Shown piece by piece: positions 1-11,780 of a stretch of 64,000 bases of DNA. Position numbers and translations under genes: made by a program. Source of the DNA: Brienomyrus brachyistius. Lineage: Eukaryota > Chordata > Actinopteri > Osteoglossiformes > Mormyridae. Within the stretch, counting starts at the first letter, position 1. Each line of letters begins with the position of its first letter. The stretch spans positions 9,411,435 through 9,475,434 of the forward strand of contig NC_064538.1 in assembly GCF_023856365.1 (NCBI RefSeq). The letters run 5' to 3'. The notes under the pieces are model-generated. The model did no database searches, was not told the origin of the DNA, and saw nothing but the letters and a program-made list of their open reading frames with translations.

Positions 1-154
1 GGGTTCATCTAGTGAAAGTTATCGTGCCATCGCAGAGCGACTTGTACATAAGGGCAAATGATCTAAATAAAATCAGCCAATCGAGTACAACAACTGAATG
101 GATGGAATTATAATATAAATTTAGCAGCGCATAAAGATAATGGTTGATTTCCAC

Positions 155-456
155 CAGGGACAGATTATGGGTTGTGTGGGCCCCTGGGCAAAACGTTCGC
201 GAGGGCCCTCCCCCACCAGCATCACCACCACAACCACCACAATTCAAGGGCCCTTGGCAGCCAAACGCCCTACCTATAGGGTCAGGGGCCCTTGTAGGCA
301 GAGGATCAAAAAATGTAGGCCTTCTAAAATAGACAAACGAAAATACATTGTTGATAAGCTTTGCAAATTGTTTTGGGCTAGGGGCCCCACGGACCCCCTG
401 CACCCCAAGGGCCCCTGGGCAGCGGCCCCGCTGGCCCGGTCCGTAATCCGTCCCTG
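155..456. mobile_element. hAT-like non-autonomous DNA transposon (MITE), 302 bp
   Basis: The element starts CAGGGACAGATTATGG and ends with the near inverse, CCGTAATCCGTCCCTG, giving an imperfect terminal inverted repeat of about 16 bp. It is flanked by a perfect 8-bp direct repeat, ATTTCCAC, at 147-154 and 457-464. An 8-bp target duplication plus CAG...CTG ends is the signature of the hAT superfamily. The interior is GC-rich, with repeated GGGCCCCTGGGC-type words near both ends, and has no transposase, so it would need an enzyme made elsewhere. The perfect duplication suggests a fairly recent insertion. Open frames across it are not genes. Confidence 0.85.
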
Positions 457-464
457 ATTTCCAC

Positions 465-1400
465 TACCCTTCAGATACATCTAGAATGAAGATACAGACA
501 CTGTACCTAATGTGGACAATCATGAAAGGGAGGCAAAGCCCTTTATATACCATAGATACTTCACGCTGTTCTGGTGCGTAGAAATGGGACGGCTTCAGTC
601 TGTATGTCATAAATTGGCTCAGGGGATCAGTACTCTGCTATATCAGATGCATTCATAAGCAGCTCTAAGTGAATCGCATTAAGCACATAATGATTTGCTA
701 CTAAGGCTGTTAATAGAAAAATACATGTTCGGCAAATTTATTAACACTCGTGTCGTCAGACGAACCGAAAGTTGTTTTTTTCTTATCTTTGGGACAGCAT
801 AAAATATAGCATGAAACATGCAGCCGGGTAGAAAATGTTCAAAATCTTAACTTATTCGAACGGCCAACGTCGTAAAAGTGTCATTTTAAGCAATGGGCAT
901 AGGAACGGACTGGACGGAGTCCAAATCACAAATTTAGGCAAAGAGGAATAAAAAACTCACTTTTAATGTTGAGGCCATTAAAATACTTTTTACAGATATC
1001 TTACTTTGAATCCATTCAGATAAATCTATACCAACAGAGTGGGTACGGGGGGAATTTATAGGAGTATGTAAATTAGTGGGGTGCTATGAATGGAAATCAA
1101 GCAGCCAGTTCAGTTTAGCGGCAAATACTTAACGATAGCGGGTCGACGCAAAAGTCAGTCTGAGATACTTCTGCCATTTTCCGCTGGTACTGTACAGCCG
1201 AGAAACTCCCATTAATGGTGAAAGGACTCCTCCAATACAGGTGGCACTGCAAACTCATGCAGTATGATTACACTTCCAACACAACGTATTTTGAACATAA
1301 AAACTGCGTAAAAATAGTAATGTAGAGCCTTATGTATTCATGTGTCCATTCAACTGTTAGCCCATGGGTTTAACCTAATCAGCCTACCCAGAGCCCCAAA
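465..1400. other. Unique AT-rich DNA, no gene seen
   Basis: No repeat, hairpin or exon-like pattern is recognised here. The sequence is moderately AT-rich with short TAAT words and lacks open frames of interest. Confidence 0.5.
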
Positions 1401-1490
1401 GCTCACTACCTACTGCTCACTCACGACCTGCTGCTCACTCACTACCTACTGCTCACTCACGACCTGCTGCTCACTCACTACCTACTGCTC
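1401..1490. repeat. 36-bp minisatellite, about 2.5 copies
   Basis: The unit alternates two 18-bp halves built on CTCACTCACTACCTACTG and CTCACTCACGACCTGCTG, so the higher-order period is 36 bp. The copies are nearly identical, which indicates recent duplication or ongoing homogenisation. It ends abruptly at a TTAAGAGC boundary. Confidence 0.9.
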
Positions 1491-1989
1491 TTAAGAGCAA
1501 AATTAGTTTTCTTCTTTTCTTTCACTGCAGAGTTGTATTTTCTTTTAAGGCTAGACCTACGTATGTCCTTTCTTTTGGATGTCACAAAATAGGCGAATGC
1601 TTTGGGACTGAAATAATGTACACAATACTGCACCCTGGAAAGAGTCCAGGAAAGACGTGCATCAGGAGAAAAGTTTTATGGAAGAAAGTTTTACACAGAA
1701 AAGGGGCATGATTTTACTTGACAACCAGGTGAGTTTTATTAACATTTTAACAATCATTACAACCACAAACACACAACAAACAAGGGAAACATGAAGACCC
1801 AGACTGGAGACAGAACGTTCTGGAATGATTCCTGCGGTCACCAGGAATCATTGCAGACCTGGCAGTACGTAGAATAATAATTACTGATAATTACTATAGA
1901 TAATTACGTATTGGTGTTTCTCTGCATTTATACTTTATTCATAATGAAAAAAGAAACATACTGAAGAACAGATAGCAGGAAGCACTGGT

Positions 1990-1992
<3 letters not shown>
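1491..1992. other. Unique intergenic DNA
   Basis: Moderately AT-rich sequence with no recognised gene or transposon. It leads into the compound microsatellite that follows. Confidence 0.4.

Positions 1993-2074
<82 letters not shown>
1993..2074. repeat. Compound microsatellite (CT)n(CA)n
   Basis: An uninterrupted CT run of about 15 units passes directly into a CA run of about 26 units with one CG interruption. It lies just before a GTGGGGAC-ended MITE, an arrangement seen again near 27.5 kb. Confidence 0.97.
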
Positions 2075-2081
<7 letters not shown>

Positions 2082-2092
2082 ATAAGTACACC

Positions 2093-2310
2093 TTTGTGGG
2101 GACTCTATTCATTTCTATGGGGAAAACTGTAATCTCAAACTGACACCCTTAACTACTACCCAGCCCTAACCTTAACCGTAAGAAACCAAACAAAATAACC
2201 AAACTTTCTGCATTTTTAGCTTTTTGATTTCATTCACAGGACATCTTGGTCCTCACAAAGTCAAAATAATTGGTTTTTGTCAGATTGTGGAGACCAAATG
2301 GCGCCCACAA
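2093..2310. mobile_element. GTGGGGAC-ended MITE, copy 1
   Basis: The element begins TTTGTGGGGAC and ends with a decayed inverse, GCGCCCACAA. A second, better-preserved copy is at 27493-27725. The two share long stretches, including CTCTATTCATTTCTAT and CCAGCCCTAACCTTAACC, so this is a dispersed family and not chance. The last 40 bp form their own hairpin, ATTGTGG paired with CCCACAAT. No coding capacity. I do not know the superfamily. Both copies sit against CA-rich DNA. Confidence 0.8.
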
Positions 2311-2319
2311 TGTAATATA

Positions 2320-2344
2320 AACATAATACACACACACACACACA

Positions 2345-2378
<34 letters not shown>

Positions 2379-2517
2379 TGCACACACACATACACACTCC
2401 CAGATCTCTCTCTCTCTCATACACACACACACATGCATACACGTACACATGCATACACACACTCCCAGATTTTTCTCTCTCTATCATATGCACACACACA
2501 CACACACACACACACAG
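2320..2517. repeat. Interrupted CA/CT microsatellite
   Basis: Several CA runs are separated by CT runs and by two copies of an ACACTCCCAGAT motif about 70 bp apart (near 2395 and 2460). This points to a larger imperfect tandem duplication inside the microsatellite. The histidine/threonine-rich open frames here are artefacts of the repeat. Confidence 0.9.
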
Positions 2518-3329
2518 AGGCAGGCTAATCTTGCAGTGGCAGATTCGATCGAGCAGAGCAGGTTAAACTGCTGACAGCCCTGCAGATAGCATCGCAGTGT
2601 GGCCCCTGCTCCCTCGCCATGAATGGACCGGGCAGTGGCGTCACTCCACAGTTATGCTGAGGCTGCTGGGTAAAGGCCTGCCTTTGTGATAGTCCCCCAC
2701 CACCCAGTAACCCTGCCGACCCTCCCCCCCCCCCCCCCCCATCTTGTCAATGGACTCTTCCAGGATCAAGATGAAATACTTATTCATACTCCACTTTTCC
2801 CTGTACTATTTCATCATTAATTTCATCATCAGGAATGTCCATGTGGACTGTGTGTGAGCAGCCGAGATTTTGTGTGAAGCGGACCTTTTCCACGTTGGTA
2901 GACACCCAATGACCGCGCATTCATAGTTTGCTGGTCTGCTGGAACATCAATGCTGTCCACCTGTTCCGACTGTGACCGTCTGCATGCATGGATAAATGTA
3001 GCATGGATCCTGATGTCCTAGAGCCCTGCATGGACCAGAATGGCACACGAGAATGCGGAGGATGAGCGTGACTCGATGGTGCAGCACAGCGCGGAATATC
3101 TGCGACAGCATAGAGCGTTTTCAAAGTGTGATTGACAATAAAACACAGGGTCCCAGCTGAGGGTCATGGAAGGACTGAAATTAAACTGATGATGTAAAAA
3201 ACATGTGATAAACATGTGAAAAACAATGATAGCAAGTTCATTTCCAACAAATTATTTATGGCATAACATAGTATAGAAATATACATATGTCTATATGATA
3301 AAGTTCATACAATGGTGAGTATTATTTGC

Positions 3330-3365
<36 letters not shown>

Positions 3366-5439
3366 GCTTTATGTGAGTAGAGGAAAGCTGCAGAGAGATT
3401 GGCTTATTCCCTGTAGTGTCAGTTGCAGCTAGAGTCCACAGAAAGCATGACACCAGATCTGCAGGCAAGGTGGCGGACGTCCCACACACCCCCCAGCCCT
3501 CTGCCCCCGCTCACCTCACCGAGCGGACATCGCTGAATAGCTACTGACAGAACTGATAGATGGAGGATGGGGGGGTGAGGGGGTGGGGGGGTGGGGGGGT
3601 GCGCCTTGCGGAAGCAGCTGACAAAGGAGGATGACATCGAATGGAGTTTTAAAGAGCGGTCAGCGAGTTAGCGATTAGCAGCAAGCTCTGTTCTCCGATG
3701 GGTCCTGCGCTCCCCACGGCAGCGGGGGGTGGGTATGGCTGGGGGGGGGGGGGGGCTCAGGGACTCTGGCTCGGGTGTGTCGACAGCACACCAGCACATG
3801 TCCAGATATGGGTGGGGTCACTGATCCCACTCTGCCCGGGTCTGGCGGGGTGTATAAAACGCCTCTCAGCTGCTCTTGGTGGTTCAAGGCATGTCAAGGG
3901 TTTATTAAGGACAGGAGGTAGCAAACGAGTTGGGGGGGGGGGGGGGGGGGTGTCAATAAAACAGAAGACGAAAATATCTTAGAGTTAGGGTCGACTCTGA
4001 TTGCAGGGGTGAGGTTAATGTAGCCTGGATGGCTACTTCTTTTACATGGGTCGATTGCACTTTTTTTGTGGAATGGCAATGAAAAGAGGCTCCAGTAAAC
4101 CCCTGCTTGCCGATTCTGTAGAACCCAGTCAGCACTGGTACCGTGTTTCCATGAAGGCGTGGACGCCCCCACCAGCTAGCTAGACAGGGCTTCAACAGCG
4201 TGGCACAACACACTCAAATAACACTGGGAATATCAGTGTCAGTGGACCCTAGTTCTTGTCATCATCACAGTTGTATATTTTATGGATTCAGTTTGGACGA
4301 AAATTTGGCCAGAGGCCGTCTGACTTTCAACTTTTCACTCTGATTGGAGTCACAAGGCCCAGGGCTGAAACAGCGACGTCATCGGTCTGTCTGGCCCAGC
4401 CTTTAGCAGTGACTGCATCACTTCTACAGTTTCCTTTGCGTACCAATAAAACAGCACGAAAAAAAAAACCAAAGACGACATGCGTATTAAAACCATTCTG
4501 CAAATGGCAAACTGCGATAAAATGAAAAAAAAATCATTTTTTCCACCAGAAATAGGAGATCCCCCCCAGAACCCTGTGACCCCCCCACCCTCAGTTGCCC
4601 TAGTAAAATGAAACACATTTCCTTTAAAAACGTCCTATTTAATCTCATGATTTGTACCCCAACCAAAGACATATGGAGGGAAAATTATAATCTATAAAGT
4701 ACATAAAACTATGGACCAAGGAACAAGTATATGCAAAAGGAAAAGCTTTATATTCTCCTTCGTATATTTTCTTAGACATTTCCTTTCAAAGTTAAGTGCC
4801 ACAGTCCTATTTAAGAGAAAATACCATCGCACTGTACGTTTAAACAATAAAGAAAAATTTTAACTGAGAATATAGAATGTGTTTTATATGCATGAAATGC
4901 CTACTACAGGTTTCAAATGTCCACCATTTTTTTGTCAGCTCCTTTGTCATCAGTTTTCAGCACTTCGATATTCTTGAGAAATGCATACCAGCACAACATA
5001 AGTGTATTCACCAAACAGCAACCGCCTGCATTCAGCCTGAGGGACTGATATTGGGCGATAAACAAGGCACTTTTCAGAGGTATATCAGTAACAGCTTTAA
5101 ACTCTCCAGTATCCATAGTTTATATAGTTTAAGCAGCATTTCATTCTTTTATTTGGAATTACTAAAAATGATTCTCCTCCATGCATCCATGTGTATTTAT
5201 ATCCATACATAATCGACCTCTTGGTTTGCAACAATACAACTAAATATTGTCACATAACATCACACGTTGGTACTGGTGTTCTGGAGGATATGGGGGCTGT
5301 AAACACTGGGTTCAGCCCTTTCCTGAGAGCTTCCCATAGCAGGGAAGCCATGAGGCAAAGCAACGAACAGAACCATCTGCTGCTGCCATTGCGGGCTGAC
5401 CAAGCACGCAGCTTCATATCAAGCCTGACCACAAGGGCG
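2518..5439. other. Intergenic DNA rich in G/C homopolymers
   Basis: No gene is recognised. The stretch holds C17 at 2724-2740, (TG)n(TA)n at 3329-3365, G-rich runs at 3568-3600, G15 at 3741-3755 and G19 at 3932-3950. Open frames between 2.9 and 5.4 kb have no recognisable domain, overlap each other on both strands and cross the homopolymers, so I regard them as chance. Confidence 0.5.
3329..3365. repeat. (TG)n(TA)n microsatellite
   Basis: About 8 TG units followed by about 10 TA units. Confidence 0.95.
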
Positions 5440-5680
5440 GGCTAATCAAATTAATGCCACAGTTATCAGCGCAAATTAAAAAACGCTAATTATAATTACA
5501 GCTTGCTGTCCATCTCTCATGTAGATGGGGAGGGGGGGTGTCTAGGACAGAGAGGCGAGAGGAGAAAAGCTAATTCCTGGATGTTAGCATAATTGTGTAA
5601 TGAGTCTGTTCATTAATGATATTCCGTTGGACTCGGTGACTTAATTCACTTCCAACGGCACATTTGTCCATCCTAAAATG
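5440..5680. promoter_or_regulatory. Candidate conserved non-coding element, TAAT-rich
   Basis: The block contains a dense series of homeodomain-type cores (AATCAAATTAATG, GCTAATTATAATTACAG, CATTAATGATA) with a GATA-type TTATC in unique, repeat-free sequence. This composition is typical of vertebrate developmental enhancers. The call rests on composition alone; no alignment could be run. Confidence 0.3.
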
Positions 5681-6884
5681 TTAAAAATACGCTTGCACGC
5701 TAATGCACTGACTTCGTATTCCGGTCCAGAACAAATCCAATTTGAGAGAGGAGTAGGCGTCACGGCATTGCAGGGCACCTACGTTTGATTAATGGTGGTG
5801 TACTAAGCCCTGCAGGCATTGCTCATGCTATCATATTTAAGATTATGATACCTTGTATCTCACCCAAGGCTTTATGCTAGAGTAGTGAAGTACATTTCTT
5901 CATCCTTGAATGAAGAAAAATCAATGTGAAATGATAGGGAGGGGTGAGCAACCCATATGTACTACATTTACTGCCAATATACTGTTCAACTGCAAAATAT
6001 TAACTTTAGACCACATAAGAGGTTTGGATATAAACTTTACATATTTATACTGGATAACGGACAATAAACTGTGGGACCAGACTTCTGCAAGAAGAGTCAA
6101 CAAAAGCAGCAAGCAAGTGCTCATGCTGTCAGGTGAAAGAACACCAAAGCTAGACACTTACACAAGGAGTAGCAGGTGATTGTGGTCCTGCAGGATGTCG
6201 CCACCAGTGAACCAGGTAGCGTACGAACCAGGGAGGCCTGACATCTGCAAGATTTCCACAAGGGCAGATGGTAGCACCGGCCAATCGAGCAAAGTCAGTT
6301 CAGACAGAATTCTCCTATGCTGGCAGGAAATTTCATGGCACGAGATTATGTTGGTGTACAATGGTGTTCAGGAGATGGTCATATGCTGAGAGCTTCAGCC
6401 CACCCAGAGGGGCAGGGGCACTGCATGCATATGCCGATATTTTTTTGTCTCAGGGTGAACTGAAGTGATAAGGGGAAGGTTTGTATCTTATGAACTACAT
6501 GGATACGAAGCACAATGCTTTCATAAAATTCTAAACATGAGAGCGACGCAGATGTATGTGAAAGCGTCAATCTTTAATGTCTGGATGTAAAAGCCAAACG
6601 GGTTCCCACCGGGTTTGAAATTACAAAGCTTTTTCAAAGATCGCCTACATCTGTAATTTTCAAACTAGGGGGGATCAAAGTTTGTTATCTTGAAATCCTT
6701 TCCTTCAGACTTCCTTCAAAACTTCAAACTGCTCATTAGCATGTGCGAGACAATGGGTCTTATGATAACAGCCTGTTAGAATCACTGACATCTAACGTCA
6801 TGAAGAATGCGATTCAAAGTGCAGCAACGTGTCCCTCTGTTAAGTGACAGTATACTAGCTGGAATAAGCTTTCAAATAAAGATC

Positions 6885-6972
6885 ACTACTACTATTACTA
6901 CTACTATGACTACTACTACTACTACTACTATTAATAATAATAATAATATGAATAATATGAATAATATGAATT
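6885..6972. repeat. Trinucleotide repeat (TAC)n(TAA)n
   Basis: Interrupted ACT/TAC units pass into TAA units and then a short AATATG repeat. No coding role is apparent. Confidence 0.9.
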
Positions 6973-8264
6973 TATGAAATGGACTGGCATCCCAAAAGGG
7001 TTTCTGCTGCCCTGTCGCTGTCTGGGACAGACATAGGATTAGTGTTTAGACGATGCATGGATGGACAGATTATTATCCTCATCATTATGTGAATAAGTAA
7101 TGCATTATAACAGTTCTCATGAGCAAGAACATGAGGAGTCGTGGCCTGAGTATGTGACGAGCAAGGTTCTGCTCCCACTGTCTGACCCGGAAGATCCAAC
7201 TGCAGCAGCAGCTGGGCTTCCAGAGTGGGTGAGCGCAATGTGCCCTCCTTACTTTGACTGACCTTTTCAGAAAGGAGGGGTCGTGCATAGCAATGTGGGG
7301 GTGTGGGGAGGGGGGGGTGGCGGCTGTAACAGGGCCTGGGACAGCCCTGGGCCGGACATTGCAGCAGGTGTGGCAAATGTGAGAACAACCAGAGCCCGGT
7401 CTTGGCGTCAAGGTGGTGGTGGTGGGGAGGGCATGCAGTGGTATCGAGTTACAGCATGAAGTATGCAGAACCATGAATCACGGCATCCTGACCCACACAG
7501 CCCTTCCAGCAGGGACAGAGAGACCCGAACAGCTGAGGGCGGCGGGGGGGAGTGAACGTGGTGTTAAATTAGACAGTATTGGGTGTGGGCCAGTAATGAC
7601 AGTCACTAGCTGTCCCTCCATCACACTCTCTCCCTCTTTGTCACCCACTCGCCAGACATTTCAATCAAGCCAGACTCGATACCTTCTCTGGAGTTCAGCC
7701 TGTTTTCACGTTGTACCAGCATCCATCAGCCTGGTATTTTTCCAACAATTTGCCAATGTGGCCAAATTTTTTTAAAAAACTTCATTCTGTGGTATTTTGC
7801 GTCTAGTCTTTCATTTCATTCCTGTGGTAGGAGTCCCAGGATCGAAAAACAACTCCTGGTATAAATAATTTCCTATGGTAAAAAGGTCGCCAAAGATTTG
7901 TTTGGTGGGTGGGGCGCAGTGATGGCGGACAGTTTCCCGGATTCCCATGGCGGAGGTGCTGGTGGTTTCGCTGGCCGCGTGTTGGTGTTTGCCTTCTGTC
8001 AGCTACAGCGCGATAATCCCACCAGGACAGTGCTGTCTGGAGACAGTGCCGGAAATCCAATAAAGCCAAAGCCTTTTCAGGAGTTTAACTAGTTCTAGAA
8101 TTACCGCTGAAAAAAATGGGTATCACTTTAGTTACTGTGAAAGAAAATGTTACCCATACCAGTTCTGGACAATTCTCTTATACCCCAATATTTAGTTTGA
8201 ATCAGCCTCTTAATTCATTCCATTAATTATACACAAATACAATGGCAGTTTAGTATGTATGTGC
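6973..8264. other. Intergenic DNA, partly GC-rich
   Basis: GC-richer sequence at 7.1-7.6 kb yields two overlapping minus-strand open frames of 129 and 138 codons. Neither shows a recognisable domain, and they run through a G-rich tract, so I do not call a gene. No repeat family recognised. Confidence 0.4.
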
Positions 8265-8288
8265 TTGTGTGTGTGTGTGTGTGTGTGA
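8265..8288. repeat. (TG)n microsatellite
   Basis: About 12 TG units. Confidence 0.9.
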
Positions 8289-8329
8289 GCGCCCCATTTA
8301 AATATAACAGTATGCGATGGTTATTCCTG

Positions 8330-8530
8330 GCCACAATTTGATACCTTGTCATAGTTGATGAAAATAAAATGAATAACTGGCCGATTAATTAATTATGAGG
8401 CAAGACCAGCATGTGGAGTACCTCCTCGGGGCCAGTGTCAGGGTCTGCTGCATGAAAGTGCTGTCAGTTTACTCTGGAGGATTCAAAAGTCCACCGTCTC
8501 ACACGGCGAGCTGGCAGGTAATTGGATGCT
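8330..8530. promoter_or_regulatory. Candidate conserved non-coding element
   Basis: Unique sequence that includes CGATTAATTAATTATGAGG followed by a non-repetitive GC-balanced stretch ending GGCAGGTAATTGG. It resembles vertebrate conserved elements in texture (TAAT clusters next to complex sequence, no low complexity). Composition only. Confidence 0.25.
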
Positions 8531-8839
8531 TTAGACTGCGGTAGCAGAAGTATGTTCAGACTCATTTTTACTTGCTTATCATCACTCCCCCCCCCACAAA
8601 CTCGCAGGAGGGTTGACTTCTCGCTCCGTTTCCATATAGCTCTCGCACTCCCCGGCCCGTGGTTGGACTCTGCTGGTCACCGCATTCCCAAAGAGCTACC
8701 TGCACCAACCAATGGAGGCTCATCCATAAAAAGCCAGATATGGGCAGCCCGACCCGGCCCGAGTCTCTTAAAGCTACAGTGCTTCCTCATGCTACCACAT
8801 TAGCATGTGGAAATGTCGCAAACTTCGTGATGACGTTAA

Positions 8840-9090
8840 TTATGCCCCCCTACCCCGGCTCTGTGCGCCGACGTCCCCTTCAACCGCGAGGCATTAACAT
8901 TCTGGCGAGCGGAGCTCCCCGGCAGCCCGGTATTAGTCAAGCTGTCCTCTTCATGCCTGGGTGCCCTGCCAAGACGCAGCTGAATGGGGACCCGATGTAA
9001 AATACAATGGCCGACGCGTGCAGCTGACAGCAGTGTCCGCGCCGCGAGAAGGAGTCAATTTAACAGCAATCAGCCCCCGAAGCGCGCCGT
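8840..9090. promoter_or_regulatory. CpG-dense block
   Basis: CpG is strongly enriched relative to the surrounding AT-rich DNA (for example GTGCGCCGACG, AACCGCGAGG, GGCGAGCGGAG, GACGCGTGC, CGCGCCGCGAG). A short CpG-island-like block in an otherwise gene-poor fish region suggests an unmethylated regulatory element or promoter. No matching exon or start site could be defined. Confidence 0.35.
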
Positions 9091-9319
9091 GCTGTAACCT
9101 GCCACCTCTGTGACAGCTTCATCACCACACGCTCCTCTCCTCCCTTTCTATTCCCGCCTTCCCGCTCCATCTCTCACCCAGGATCACGATGTTACATCTC
9201 CTATCCCAGAAAGAGTTCCCGGAGATGCCCGCCCCCTGCCTGACACCGGCGTGACAGGTGTGCCGGCTCAGCGCGACCTCGCAGACGCTCTCCGCTCTGA
9301 TGCCAGGCATGGGGGAAAT

Positions 9320-9333
9320 GGGGGGGGGGGGGG
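9320..9333. repeat. G14 homopolymer
   Basis: Uninterrupted G run followed by more G-rich sequence. It could form a G-quadruplex. Confidence 0.95.
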
Positions 9334-9459
9334 AGGGAGGGGCGTCAGAAAAATCCCCCCTCGCTTTCCCTAAACAAACGGACATCACGGCGTCCGGTAT
9401 CGCTGTGCAAAAGCAGCTCCTTGCTGCCTCCTCCGGTTTTATAGCCAAGAAAATAATTA

Positions 9460-9590
9460 ATGCTTTTAATAGTTTGGCATTTTAACACAAGATAAAAGAA
9501 GAGATGCCCAGGTTCAAGCAGCTGGTTCATTATTTATAGTATCTGTATAATCCTACAGAGTATTAAATCAGAAGTGTAACGGAGCCCTAC
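9460..9590. promoter_or_regulatory. Candidate conserved non-coding element
   Basis: Unique AT-rich stretch with AATAATTAATGC, TTTTAATAG and TTATTTATAG words next to a CAGCTG E-box (AGCAGCTGG). Low-complexity content is absent. Composition only. Confidence 0.22.
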
Positions 9591-9963
9591 CAGACCGAAC
9601 AACAACGGGCCGCTCCCACACAGGACTTTTGTACGAGTGAAGCACCAATGGTCAGCGGGGCCCAGCAGCCTCGGGGCCCCGGTGCACATGTGGGGGACTT
9701 CGGGTCCCCGACACACGCAGAGGCGGGGGGCTAATTCGGTCTCCAGTGAAAGTTTAGTGAACTCAGCTGGGCCCCTCTGGCCAAGACGGAGGCAGTGCTC
9801 CCCGGCGTATGGCCCACATCCCTGAGTCCCCCTGCCTGGTGCAGGCAGCTAAATCACAGCCTGACAAGGGCCTTTCCATTTATAGCTGCCCCCAATGATA
9901 ACCAGCCCAGAAAAGGGAAGAGGGACGGGGAGCAGCCACTGTCTCCCTGCTTCAGTCAGGGAC

Positions 9964-10115
9964 CCGCAGCCGCGCAGCCCGAACTGCCCGATAGAAACAG
10001 GCTGGCAAGCTTAGGCGCAGCTGTGCACACGGGCGCATGCAGGGGCACGCGGAGGCGCAGGGAAATCGCCGCAGAGTCGCGGCCACGCAGCAAGACGGCC
10101 GCACGTTTAGCTGGA
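9964..10115. promoter_or_regulatory. CpG-island-like block
   Basis: I count about 19 CpG dinucleotides in roughly 145 bp (words such as CAGCCGCGCAG, GCACGCGGAGGCGC, AGTCGCGGCCACG), far above the local background. A reverse CCAAT motif, TTATTGGCC, follows about 45 bp downstream, near 10155. This is the densest CpG cluster in the window and could mark a promoter or a poised enhancer. Open frames through it show no known domain. Confidence 0.4.
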
Positions 10116-10219
10116 GAAATATCCACTGTGAGGAGATGAGGGCAGCATTTTTTATTGGCCACTGCGAGTCGGAGCCCCACTGGCAGAAAGCACCATCGCT
10201 CTCACTGGTCGTCACCGAA

Positions 10220-10480
10220 AATTGTGATTAGTGTGTTTCTAAATGCCATAATAAGCAGCCAAATTATGAATTTGTAATAACAGTGCAGGGAGAACGCGAT
10301 AAAATATTAATCCATTAAAAACTAATTCAAGTGCTTTTAGTCATAGTGAGAAAGAAGTGTCTTCAACTACGGAAAATAAATAATTATCAATTACTATATT
10401 TTTAATTGAAGAATTGTAGATTCACTGTGAAAGGAGTGAGTGGGGGGTTGGTTTGAGTCAGGGGAGGGCTGTAAATTACC
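10220..10480. promoter_or_regulatory. Candidate conserved non-coding element adjoining the CpG block
   Basis: Unique DNA with many AT-rich cores (CCAAATTATGAATTTG, AATATTAATCCATTAA, AATAATTATCAATTAC, TTTTTAATTGAAG) and no repeats. It sits directly beside the CpG-dense block, so the two may form one regulatory unit. Composition only. Confidence 0.3.
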
Positions 10481-10639
10481 ATGTAAAGGACTCAAATGAT
10501 AAGAGAAGATTAGGCTGTGGCGGGGTGGGGGCCGGGCAGAGTTTGGGTGGGGGCTCCAGGCAGGAAGAGGCTTGGGGTGGAAAGGCACCCCGATGTGACC
10601 AAAAGAAAAGGGAGCGGGGGACAGCACTGTCCCCCCCAC

Positions 10640-10920
10640 AGAGAATTTAATTACTAATGTCAATGCTAAGCCAGTCCAGGTCATTAATCTCACAGGTAGA
10701 CACTCACGGACAGCACGGCAAATGTTTGTGAGCGTGTGTATGGGGGGGGCTGGATTTTGGGGAGAAGTCAATTACATCCTAGTCATAATTTATTATGAAA
10801 TCAAGGTCACAGTGCCTTGAGGACAGGAATCTGTGTGTCAATGTCTCATTTTTCACTGCCGGTGCCCCCTTGAGGTCAAACAGATTTCAGCTACATTTAT
10901 TAACCCCAGAAAGCTGCTAG
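10640..10920. promoter_or_regulatory. Candidate conserved non-coding element
   Basis: Unique DNA containing GAATTTAATTACTAATG, GTCAATTACATCC, AATTTATTATGAAATC and two nuclear-receptor half sites (CAAGGTCAC and TGAGGTCA). Only a short G-run interrupts it. Composition only. Confidence 0.28.
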
Positions 10921-11713
10921 CAGGCACCCGGCTCCCTGCAAAGGGGGGTTTCTTTCACTTTCTATACTTTCTGCAATGAAAAGGCAACCCCCCCCCCATA
11001 GTTCCCCCTGCCTGGCACTGAAACAGTAGCCCAGAATCAAGATGTAATTATTGTCCATAAACGGAGCAGAAACCCCAGAAATGCCCTTTCAAATCAATTG
11101 TTCAAATTGATTTCAGCAGATTATACTTACAAGACAATTATAAGACTTATAAGACAAATTTTATCTCAGAGCTCTTCCCAGTCATCCTTATGGTTGATAA
11201 CAAATTGCTTTGGAATGATGTTTCCAGTACCATGCAGACACAGTGTTTGGATTCATTCAAGTCATCACTAGATTTAATTTCACCCACACATAGATGCTAC
11301 ATACCCAAGCAAATGAGACGGGCGGAGCGGTTTCCGCACATTCGTAATACCCGTCATGCTCATCGCTAATATATCCGTGATTTGCACGAGAAAGCAGATG
11401 GCTTTAGATAAAAACGGAATGCAGAGGTTATAAATCTTGACGTAACGAGAGATATATGTGCCCCGTAAGCACATATGTTCCTTTACATTATGCGGGCAGC
11501 ATAACAGGATCATTGATGGTGGCATTCTGTGCTCTGAGGGTCTCGCAGAGCGTCAAGAGAATGTAATCATGTTCAATTCATGGCTCAGATAAATGGCTGG
11601 AAGATAGGTAATTCTGATGATATGAAGTCCATCGGTGTGTCTTATCATGTAAGCCATACAGTTATAGGGAACTGAGACATGAAAATACATCGATTTGTCT
11701 AAGAGTTACTTTT
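10921..11713. other. Unique intergenic DNA
   Basis: No gene recognised. An 81-codon minus-strand open frame at 11280-11525 has no recognisable domain. The 11.3-11.65 kb part is complex, non-repetitive sequence and might itself be conserved. Confidence 0.35.
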
Positions 11714-11780
11714 GACATTTACTTTTATTTAGCAGACGCTTTTACCCAAAGAGATGTACAAGTGAGGCGCATACAATCTT
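11714..11780 (-). mobile_element. SINE/LINE 3'-tail fragment
   Basis: On the minus strand this reads as the very common fish retroposon tail, with the core GGGTAAAAGCGTCTGCTAAA. The same sequence ends many fish SINEs and their partner LINEs, which is how the SINE recruits LINE reverse transcriptase. Only the tail is recognisable; the body beyond about 11800 is degraded or absent. Confidence 0.7.

Noticed and set aside
2224..2574. Histidine/threonine-rich frames in the CA repeats (also at 25.7 and 26.5 kb)
   Set aside because: They are direct translations of microsatellites.
11280..11525. 81-codon minus-strand frame with cysteine and hydrophobic stretches, briefly considered as a receptor fragment
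   Set aside because: No diagnostic receptor motif is present, and no related sequence lies on either side.
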